Shown here in pieces: positions 23,901-35,900 of a stretch of DNA of 64,000 bases (the first letter of the stretch is position 1; each line of letters starts with the position of its first letter). The DNA is from Strongylocentrotus droebachiensis. Lineage: Eukaryota > Echinodermata > Echinoidea > Camarodonta > Strongylocentrotidae. The stretch covers positions 186,001-250,000 of the forward strand of contig JAVYIG010000694.1 in assembly GCA_035222895.1 (NCBI GenBank), read 5' to 3'. The position numbers were made by a program, and so were the translations under genes. A model generated the notes under the pieces. That model made no database searches and was not told the origin of the DNA. It worked only from the letters and a program-made list of their open reading frames with translations.

Positions 23901-26900
23901 GCACTGCTTTATTTGTTATAGGAGGTTAGATCATGTGTTAGTAAAGTAAAGTTTGATCATCATTTTTCTCTTTGTTTTTGCCTGTAGTGAGTCATTCTCT
24001 GTGCAGGCCTTCCACTATGTGAACACCCAGCTCATCAAGTATCTTGACATGATGACAACTGACAAGAAGGAGGCAGCGGCCTGGTCTAAAAGGTATGTCC
24101 TTGGGACCCGTTTCCCAAAGCTTTTTTTCAATGAAAAATGACTAAAATCAGTGACAAATCTGCTGATAACCAATCAGAAGCAAGGATTTCGGTAGCTTAT
24201 AACACAAATTGTCATTTGTCACTGATGACAAGTTCTGTGAAACGCCCCCCTGATTACCTGTCTTTTCCAGTTAGGCAGGGTGAGGTCAAAGGGTAACTCT
24301 GAATGATCCCCACAGTCTTTTTATCAGAATGCCCTTGTTTGCTTGTTGTCTTTGCTTTATTGATATTTAAAAAAAAACTTTTAGCATATTAAAACGTTTG
24401 CATTCGTAAATAAATGACTAGAACCAAATAGACTTTGTGGAGCTTGAAAATTCTTGAAGGGATTGTTTAGTATTTCAATCTAGCAAATCTTGATGTAAAT
24501 TGTTGATTTTATATGCAATAAACCTCATAATGTGTAGCTGCCATATATGTAGTTTTTATAGAGCCTTCCAGAGCCTATAAATTGTGTCTTTCCTGAAGCA
24601 TTCTTTTTTATTTGTTTCCTTCCTTCGTACCTATAGGCTGCATCTTGCACTGAAAGCTTACCGTGAACTGTTGGCCACACTGAATGAGATGACTGGTCCC
24701 CATAGCAACCCAGAGCTGAAGGAGTCTGCCGATGCAATCCAGAACAATGTCTTCTATGTCCTGGAGTACAGGGAGGTCTTTATCACCCTCCTCAAGAAAT
24801 TCAATGAAGTCAAGTGCACAAGGTATGTTTGGAATAAACAAATCAAATCAAGATGAAGTATGTATGGTTATTGAAATATGGTAATACAATAAATAGTCTC
24901 TTGACAAAACTCATAGATATTCTATTTTGAGATATAACTCAAATAACTGAATGTTATTCATTGCATAACTGTTCTAGTCTATAGATGACCCATGTAATTG
25001 ATTCCACTCCTCTGAATTATGAAAATGTATGAAAGCTGGATATTCAAAATCTGAAGATTAAACAGTAGCCAATTCTTGCATGTAACATGAAAGCATTAAT
25101 GTAGAGGATCATATCCATCTCCCTCTTCTCTCAGTCATCCCTGCAATCAGATAGTCATTCCATTGGAGTATTACATATGAAAACAACAATATCAAAATCA
25201 ATGAACCCTACATTTTGATACTCGCAGTCGATTCAGATTAGTTATGAAACCCAATGACCCTATTGTTTTATAAGAGTATTCATGTATTTGTGTGTTGTTT
25301 ACTCTTTTGTTCAGGACGTATCTCAAAGACTTGGTAGAATCGGCTCACATCTTCATGAAGATGCTGGAGAAATACTGCAAGAGCAAGAAGACACTTATCG
25401 TGCAGGTGAGAAAATAATGTCTGCTGAGAGCCAGAAGGGCACTAACTCATAAAATTTAACACAGAGTTAATGCCCTTATAATAACTGGTCACATAACCTA
25501 GTTTATAACATTAGCCTTTAACTGGGAATCCTCTTGAATTTCAGCTATCTTTCCATGAAAATAATTCAATATTGAATCAAAGGAAAAACTTTGTGTAAAC
25601 ATATTTTAGACTGGAATGTTCAGTTAGTATTTTCAAATTATAAAATGTGTTCATGCAGTTAAAGATTCTAAAAATCTTATCTTTAGCCTCTTTTAGAGTT
25701 TTTACATGTTTTTCTTTCTCACATATATATGTATATGTGTATATATAAAAGAAGCAAAATACCAGAATGTCCTTTTTAGAATGAATTTTATGTAATGTAT
25801 TTCTCTTGCATCTACAGAAAAAGACCAAGAAGAAGGCCAAGCGCAGAAAACGTAAGTTGTTTATATCAGTTTGTTTTCATTATTTAATGTCTACTTTAAT
25901 TCTGATAGCCAGGTCTCTTGAATTTTTATTTTAAAATAGTACAGAGATAGATCCAGGAGGGAGGTACATAGTCTACTATTTATGATCTTGTTCGCAAGCT
26001 GACTATTGGTATCAATTTCATTTCTTCTCTGGGTCTTTTATTTGGCATTTGGCAAAGGTTTTGACCCTTCCTAATTTAAAATCTTAAGCATAAAACACCT
26101 TGCTATATGTAGAAATTGTGTATTTTGTGTTTCATAATTCTTTGTAATAGGATTTGTGTATTGATGGTTTCATAAGGTAATACATATTAGGCACAAGCAT
26201 GTAGAAGAACCAATATTACATGACATTCAAAACATCCATTCTCTTGTGGCATGATCCTTTATACACAGGTCGACCGGCCAAGAAACCTGAAGAAAACCAG
26301 ACCAACGAGGAAGAAGAGAACCAGCTAACCCAGGTCTGGGATGACACCCTGGCTACTGAACTATCATCCATGCTACAAGGAAGAGAGGATGTCCCAGATG
26401 ATGTGGTCCCATTTGATGCTGCCTCTGAGATGCCGGTGGAAGAACAGAGGTATGAGAATACAGAACATGATTCAAATGATTTTATTTCTCATGCAAACAT
26501 AATACAAGAATAATTATATCACAAAAATATGCAATGAAACGACAAATATAATGGAAAAAGCACGAGAAAAGAGGAACTAACTTGAAGCAGAGCTTGTTGA
26601 AGTGTTAGTTCCTCAGATGCTGTTTAACAATATAACATGAACAAATTATGCTTAGAAATCAATAAATAGACAGATATGTAGCTAAGAAATTCTAAATTTG
26701 GGGGGGGGGGGGGACTTATCGTAAAATGGAGTTATGTAGAATATCGTGCAATCGTCTAGAGTGATGATTCTTAAGGAATGTCAGGGATGAAATATTGAAA
26801 AGGAAATTTGTGCTTTCATTCTTTAGATTTTAAAAGTTTAGATCCATAATTCTGAAGAAACAGAAATCAGTTTTGTTCTTTAAATTCTTGGCATACTGTT

Positions 26901-29900
26901 TTTATTATTTACATGTAAGTCATATTAATAACCTATATTGTATACTTGTAATTTGCTGTCAAATGATTCTCTCTATACAATTTGTAATAAATATTGTGTT
27001 GTAATAATACATCTCACAGAAGTTTGATAAAATATGCTTTAATTTTCAGACTCAGTCCCGTTACATTTTCTTACTGTGCCAAATTTCAGAATGAAGTTTC
27101 TACAGTACTGCCAATTGAAAGAGAACACAACAATGATGCAACTGTTATATTCATTTATGCAGTACAACTCTTTGGTTGCTGCCATATTAAAAGAGTACAA
27201 GTCTATGAATTTATGAGAGTACATGTATTATTCATTAATACATTTTTGTATTTTCTGTCCCATAGAGCCGATGCGATGGTTAGAATCCAGCAGAGTTTGA
27301 GATCTGGTAGAGCAGGGGAAGGTCTAGCCCTGTTCAGAGCAGCCAGGTAAGGTCTCTAAATGGAATCCTAAATGGTCTAAGGATCCTAGATCCGTCTTAA
27401 GAAATTCTGATCACAGTCTACCTAAAGTGATGTTGTCATTTTAAGGCTTCCAATACCACTTTGTATTGATTCTACAAGCTTTTTTTGTGCAGTATTAGGC
27501 ATTTTTCAGATAACTAACTTTTGTTATATCAGTATAATCTTACTCAAAACTACTCAAAGAATATGCGTAGAGTTTATTATTCACTCTTATATTGCAGCTT
27601 GTGTAAAAGGTATTTGATTGCATTAAACTTTTCTCCAGACATTACTATTCAATATACATAACAAAATGATATAGTTTCATAATGAATGTGCTCTTTATTG
27701 TACAGTGTTCTGGCAAAGGTGTATTTCCACTTGTAAAATATTTGGTCTTAGCTCTCACTTTATCACTTCTGCAATTGCAGAAGAGATTACATAAACATGA
27801 GGTGCAGTAAATCATATAAATCATTATGTTTGATGCTTATTGAACGTTCACATGATCCCATGTTTTTATAGGGAGGTGTGGCCAGAGGGGGAGGTGTTTG
27901 GAGCAGCAGACATCGACCCTGAGGAAGAGTTCATGGCCCTCAGAGAGATACACTTCACCAACCTCAATGGTATATCTTACATATGATCATTCTGTTGCGA
28001 CCTTTTAATTTCTATTGTCACAAGAAGAAGCTATTCTTTGATGTGAATGCAAGAAATTTGAGGATTCAAACATGATGCTCCTTTCAACTTTTTCTTGACA
28101 ACATAGATTGAAAGTGTTGAGTGTATCCTTAAATTCCAAGAATGGTCACACACAAAGGGACAGGAGGTTGTTTACCTTTGCAAGATTCTTGTTTTCTTTA
28201 CTTTTAAACTAGCAAAGAAATTCTGAAACACATACCACTTTGCTGATGGTCTTATTTGCATGGATATTTACCGTATTCCATTTAACATTTACACTGTAAA
28301 AGTTTCAAAACTTTATCTGTAATGTAAAAAGATTCTTACTAAAATGTATAGAATTTATGTCATATATACGTAAGTAAGACTTGGATATACTGCGTACCAT
28401 TTGCATCAACTTTTCTCCAGTAATTTCTGTTTAAATGCCACGTCTTTCACTTTTGTTTTAGTGCCTACCCCAACACAAGCAGAGGCAGAGCCAGATGTGG
28501 AGGAACAGGAAATGGAAGAAGAAGGTTTGTGTTTCTCTCTCCATGCCATTTTAATATTATTTGAGTGCCCACAGCAGTTAATATTGAGTTTCGGTAATGT
28601 CAGATAATTGTTTCTCACCGAATCAGATGAAATTTACACTGAGTGTTAAAGATTACAAATGAATTATACCAGCCAAACAATTTTTTGGGGGGTTTTAAAG
28701 GGAGCACTAGCTGAGTAGTGAGTAAAGACGGGTAAACGAGCTGGTGAAAGGGAATCGGTTAATCTGCATTGTGCCATTGACGGGAGGGGGGGGGGGGGGA
28801 CTATTAGATTGGTTTGTTCCATCAATCATATTAGGATAAAATCATTATATTTGAATGTTAAAAAATGAAATGTGTCAAGCTAAAGTTGATGTTGATTTTG
28901 ATGCTGTATCTAGATGAAGAAGACGAGATGGCAATGGAAGAACATTCAACCAGAGGAGAAGAGGAATTCAACTTTAAACTTTATGTCAACAAGTAAGGAC
29001 ACCATTCACCAAATATTTTCACATCTGTAATTCTGTACAACATGGGTGTATTTACATAGCTATTGTAGGTGAATCACAGTCATCTATAATATGTAGATTC
29101 AAGCATTATTGATATGAAGTCAGAATATAGCAGAAAAATAATATTCTGATGAAAAATTATTAGAATGAGATTATTTTCAAAGATTACTAAGTTATCACAG
29201 TGTATAAGCAAGTGTCATTTTACTTTATAATTGTTGTGTACTGTTTAGTGAGAAAAACCAAAAACAAATTTGCCTTTGATGTTATAACACAATTGAAATA
29301 AATGTCATTATTGGTTCCTTTGAAGTATTCCTTGTCACAATCATTGATGATTATAATTAATTTCCCTGAAATGTGTCAGGTAGTTTGAGTTTGCTAGGTG
29401 ACTTACATGTTCCAACTCATACACGTATAAATATTTCATATACCACTCTTAATATTTTAATATTTTACCATTTTTTTCAAAGGTTCACTCATCCTGATGT
29501 ACTAAGGAACTACATAAAGTTGCTGACAAGTTTCCGTAGCAACCAAGAGTTCACCAATCACTGCATCGTCAAGCTCCTTCATCGAGTATCCCTGGAGACG
29601 GACAAGGCGGAGCTCCTCTTCCAGATCTCTCTCTTCAGGATATTTCATAAGATCCTACAGGACCCGCTGGCAAAGACTGGCCAGTTTAAGGTAAGGAACA
29701 AGTTTATTTGGGCTTCATCATGTTTCAACATCCAATCTTATTTGGACATCTGTTAGAAGTTTTCTGTGCATCATTTTTATGCCTCCGTTACGAAGTAGCC
29801 GGAGGCATTATGTTTTTGGGTTGTCCGTCCGTCCGTACGTACGTACGTCCCGTTCTCGTGATCGCGTTATCTGAAGAACCGATTCCTGCCAAACTTTGGT

Positions 29901-32900
29901 CATGTATGTATCTTGCAGAGCCAATGAACTGATTAGATTTTGGGGTCACGAGGTCAAAGGTCAAAGGTCACAGGGCTCATTATGTATGCAAAACAGCTCG
30001 TGATCGCGTTATCTGAAGAACCGATTGATCGATTCCTGCCAAACTTTGGTCATGTATGTATCTTGCAGAGCCGATGAACTGGTTAGATTTTGGGGTCACG
30101 AGGTCAAAGGTCACAGGGCTCATTATGTATGCAAAAACAGCTCGTGATCGCGTTATCTCAAGAACCGATTGATGGATTGCTGCCAAACTCATGTCATGTA
30201 TGTTACTTGCAGAGTCGATGAACTGATTAGATTTTAGGGTCACGAGGTCAAAGGTCAAAGGCCACAGCGCACATTATGTATGCAAAAACAGCTCATCTCA
30301 AGAACCGATTGATGGATTCCTGCCAAAATTAGGTCATGTATGTTACTTGCAGAGCCAATGAACCGAGTAGATTCTTGGTTCATAAGGTCAAAGGTCATGT
30401 GCTCATTATGTATGCAAAAATAGCTTTGAACGCATTCTCATTAGAACTGACAAATGGATTACTATTTAACTCAGGATATCTTGCAGAGCCAAATAACTGA
30501 GTAGATTTTAGGGTCATGAGGTCAAAGATCAAGGGGTCATATATGTATAGGTATGAGAAATTGCTTGTAATCACGATATTCTGAAAACCTGTTAATGGAT
30601 TACAATTGAACTTGAATTCGAAAAATTTCTTCTGCTTTGGTTTGTAAAATTGCTCTATGACGGAGGCATCATTTTCGACTGCGCGCAGTCGAATTCCATC
30701 TAGTTTTATCTAGAAACGGATGTCAAAGAATGTACCGTAAATTTGACGTTTTAAAGCATGTATATTTATTTTCTCTGTTTCTGTGCATGAACTACCACTC
30801 CCCATAACATGCAGTTTGAGGTTATGAGACCTAGGGTTTGCATTCTAAACACACTTTTTAAAGACCCTGATTGATTGAAAATCAGTGTTTAAATGCAACT
30901 CCTTATGAAAGAGCCCTTTGAAATGGTGCGCTTAGAATCAGCCATATTAAGCCCCTAATAAATGTTGTGTATTAATATTATTATTATTAAACAAATATAA
31001 TAGAGTGACTGAAATTGCTGTTCTCAAACTCTAGTACATATTTGGAATATATTTTGTTTTGTGATTTTATAGGAAATGGGCAAGTTTGCGCAGTATGTTC
31101 TGAGTCGTTTCTTCAAGGCCTTACCCACGAACCCCAAGCTTGTGGTGGAACTCCTCTTCTGGAAGGATGCAAGGAGCGTCTATGAGATACAAGAAGGATA
31201 CGGAGCAGAACAACCTAGCAAGTAAGATGACTTATGTTGGTTCTGTTGGTTGTAGTGATGATGATGGTGGTGGTGCTAGTGTAGTAGGTGGTGGCGATGG
31301 CAATGGCAGTTATTGTGGTGATGATGGTTATGGCAGAAGTGGTGATGGTGATAGTGGTGGTAGTGATGATGATTCTGGTGGAGGTGATGATGATGATAGT
31401 GGTAGTAGTGATGAATGCTGTGGAGGTGGTGGTGGTAGTGGAGGAGGTAGTGGTGACAGTGGTGATGGTGGTGAGGTTGTGGTACCAGACGGTCTGATAA
31501 TCTGTCACGGTATAGTGGTAATGTGCCATTGTAGTAGTATCCACAAACACAATATCAACCTATCATGATGAGATCAAAATTAATGACACAATGGAGAAGA
31601 CAATCATTAGCTTTACTCCTACATTACACAATTATTCTCCTTTCTCTGAATACAGGAAGAGCAAAGCGAAGGAGTGGAATGAAGAAGAACAGGCTGAGTT
31701 AGCAGGACTCTTTGAGCAATACAGAGATGTAGATGGAGGAGGTAAGCAATAACAAAAAATCCAAAATTGTTACAGCTTTAGAAGAGTCTTGTAGCCAAGG
31801 AGAGGTGAATTGAAAGATGCAAAATGTTGGCTATATCCAACTCTCCTCATAAATAAAGATGTATGAAAACAATTTATATGTTTGTTTTCTGTGAATAAAT
31901 GCAATTATACATCTCGTCTATAGATTTTATTGTGCTTGTCACAAGTTATTTCTTACCTATCTGAATTGTGTGTATTTGTGAAATCATTTGGTCAAAATCT
32001 TTTAAGTTCAGGTATTCTGCAGGTATTCATGTTTTTCATAATAATGTATTTTTCCTTCTTTGGGTGTGCATTCTTCTACTAGTGCATATAACAATATTAC
32101 ATTTTTATGATATTTAACCTCCCATATTTTTGTATTAACAATTACTATGCATTTTGCCACAGCATGCCTTGCTAAATGTTCATGAAGTTACATTTGTAGA
32201 TGTGTAAAATCGTGTCTTATTTATAAAAATACTATTCATCTCCCTTCTTGTGATTTCCTAGACAAAGATGCGGTTGATCTGATTATGGAACATCTGATTG
32301 ATGACACCAAAACTAGAAGACAGGTAAGCTACTTTGGTTTTAAGGAGAAAACTATTTTATGATAGGAGAGAATTTAATCCTAACTAACACATGATTTTAG
32401 TCAGGCTGTGTATGCCTTTTTCCCATTATCTTTGGAAAATAAGTTCTGTTTCATTGAGATTCCATACTTTGGAAACTATAACGGTTCCATTACACAAGTT
32501 TCAACTACATATTATTCCTTCCTCTCTCTGTAGATAATCACGCAGCTTGTGAAACAGGAACTGGTAGACAGTGTTCTAGATCTCAAGAAGACCAAAGGGT
32601 GAGAATATGGATTATAAACTTTGCTTTGTTATACACCCAAGACTTTTCTGAGGTTCTTTGAATGAAATGTTATGATTGAGGGTAGAGTCAAGATTAATAC
32701 CCAAACAATAATAGTATTCATTCTGTGTTGTGCTCCAGTTATGAAATGTTTCTTTTATTAAACCTGTCTGCCTCACGGAAGACATTGTGGGAAAGAGTTA
32801 TCCGTGTTGTATAACGACTATAATGCTGTATGATAGGAAGATCACTAAGATAACACATTTGATGTCAGATGAATGTGAATTAGGTGTCATTTCCATTCAC

Positions 32901-35900
32901 ACCTCACAATGACAGAGATAAACTTCAGGGATTCAGTTAGCAGCCAAAATTTGCCAACTATTGCTATCTTAGAGTCGGCATGGTGTAATAGCTGTATCCC
33001 TTGTGCAACAGAGACTCCACACTGACCCCCCTTTTTTTTAAAGAGTCAGACTGAATAATAATAATAATAGTTCATCCTTATATAGCTCATTTCAGGACCG
33101 CAGGCCCTCTTAACGCGCTTTACAGATATTATTACCCCGGTCATCGGATTCATGCTTACCCGCACACATGATCTGCATGATTGTGCCTTCTGTTTAAAAC
33201 TTTTAAGAGTCTGGAGTTAAAATTAGGGGGACCATCCACACTGTATCTCTGTTAATAGTGTCAGGCCATTCTGAAGATTTGGTCAGATTGACTGGTTTAA
33301 TAACACAATGCAATGTTTGTTTTGTAGAGCCAAGAGGGTAACGCTGTGGAGAGAGGAACATGAGTTGGAGCTGAGGACCCTCTTTGATCAACACAAGGGT
33401 GCTGATGGTATGTGTTCGTTAGAAGGTGTTTATTACAAGTATGGTATATGAATATAAATTATATTTAACTGTGTAACGCCCACTATGGTTTCTTTGGTTC
33501 ATGCAGCGCACATTACATTGACAGCATATTCATATATTTCATGAAGCAAAAGAAAAAAATGGGTCTAAGACACATTAACGAGTTTATAACAATGGCTCCT
33601 TTTTGTATTACTTATTATTAATAATTGAAGCAAAAAGGACATGATCTGAACCATTAGAAGAAGAAAAAAAAAAATATTTAAAGTTTGATTCTTTATGTGG
33701 TCTCGGGGCTAATATCTGGACTAATTTTCTCCTGCAGACATTGTTGGTACTATCATAGAGCACATGGCTGAGAAGAGGTCCAAGAACAAGGTCACACAGA
33801 AGATCCTAGACATGGGCCTGGTCCAGGACCGTAAAGAACTCTACAAGAAGCGCAGGAGGAAGGCTGATGATGGAGACGGGACAACCAGGAGGAGGCGGAG
33901 AAGACATCGTCATGGAGACGATGAGGTACAGATTTTTCAAGTTCTATTTGGTTCTCATGTATCATTAACACTTTTGTCCTTGAAATTATTTTTGTTGTAG
34001 AGATGCTTCAAAAAGATCGGTTTCTTTATTCCTTGCAGTGTAAGTATGAGAAGGGATTATTGGCTTACATTGTTAAATTGATGAGTATGCAGATCGGAGT
34101 GCTTATTTGTTATTTATCTAACTGTTTTTTCTATATCTGTTGTATTTTTTATCAATTATTCAGGATGGCTTTGATGATGCAGCTGAAGAAGATGATGTGT
34201 ATGCTGATGGTTTACAAGGTAAGAACTTAGAATAATTGTGATAGTGATAGCTCAAGCATCAATGATAAAACATGAGGGAAACTAAAACAACAAGATAGGA
34301 GTAGGTGATAAAAAAGAAGGAAGGGGAAAAAAAAAGCTGATAATTGTATTTATGCTATAATTTTGATGATACAAAAGATATTTGTTTGAAACAGCATAAT
34401 GTACGGATTTGTAAGTAATGTCATGAAAATGGAATGATAGGACTGAAATAGAAACTAAATTTTGTGAACTGGTGATGAACTGAACTGCTGAAGCGTGATT
34501 GTAACATTGTCCAAGTCATCTGTTTGGAGTTCAAGGTATATGGGTTAGTGCCCTTCTGGCTTCAAACACACAGTATGTCAGTTACAACCTCAGCAAAATA
34601 TAACTCCTTTTCTATCTTCTCTCCTCAAAGAATTTCCAGATTCTGAGCCAGATTACACGTCCTCTAGCGATGATGGTAGCAATGATGGTGATGAAGAGAA
34701 CAGTGATGAGGAGGAGGAGGAAGGAAATGATGATGATGAAGAAGTGCCACTGGATGATGTCGTCGTTAAACTTCAAACGAAAGGTAGATACAAGAACAAG
34801 GACATCATTTCATCTTATCCTTTGTCATATGATTGATATAATAATAATAATAATAAAAATATTTAATTTTTATATAGCGCTTAATACAAATGTCTCTAAG
34901 CGCTTTACAAATATACTATTACCCTAGTCATGGGATTCAGTGCTAGCCCGCACACACTGTGTGCACAATCTCCACTCCCTGGGGAGCATTCCAGCCAGGC
35001 GCGTTACTTGACGCTCAAAAACTGTTTGACCAACAATGACGGCCGCATTGGTATTCAAGTGTAATCTGATGGTGTATATATCTTGTAATTTCTTTGAAAA
35101 TAGTTCGACCAAAACAAGATGTCACCCAAAATGGCCAGTTAGCATTCAGGTTTGGAATTGGTTCAGTGGTATGACTGGGGAATGAAGAGTACAGTAGATT
35201 CTTAGTTTCGCATATACACATGATTTTATGTTTTGATATGAAGTATAAGACTGAGGGTATCTTTCCCTTTCCTTTCTAGGGTTAACTGAACAGATTCGAT
35301 GGATTCAGGAAGGTTTGAGGAGGACTGCTGAGGATAGAGAAGAAAGTGGTGAGAATTTCAGTGGAATTTTTTTGTTGACATTGCGTATTCATTTATACTT
35401 GCATATTGCCTTTCCTGCTTGTAGGAACTTGGTAATTTTACTTCATAATTCTCGTTCAAGAATATATGCGAAACGATAATATATACTCTTCCCTCTAATT
35501 ATTCATAAAATAACGATCAAACTTCAAACGTAAGTTCTCGTTTAATCTTACTATTATAGTTTGAAAAACTAAATTTGTGTCATATTCAAATTTAAAAGAC
35601 AAGTGCCTGGAAGAAAAACAACCAAACACATAAAAAAAAAAATAGAAAATCTGTCAACTTGAATATTCATTGCAATCAATGTCAGTTCACATTTGTTCTA
35701 CTTAAATGAAATATTTTGACATTCTTTTATTTTTGTCAACTTTCAGGAGATAACCAAGCGATTCCAATCGTCCCATTGTCTGAAGAGAGTGGTCTTGCCA
35801 TGAGGAACAAGCAATTCCAGAAGTTCTTGAAGAAAATTGGTCTCTCAGAACCTAGATCACATGAGGTAATTTTTTGTTTACCGGTAATGCAGAGCTATAC

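Noticed and set aside
29980-30258. 92-aa minus-strand frame with repeats
   Set aside because: Its repetitive protein reflects the tandem DNA units of the intron 18 repeat, not a gene.
31140-31568. 142-aa frame rich in Asp, Gly and Ser
   Set aside because: It begins in TIMELESS exon 19, runs through the splice donor into a GGT/GAT simple repeat, and only looks coding because of the repeat.
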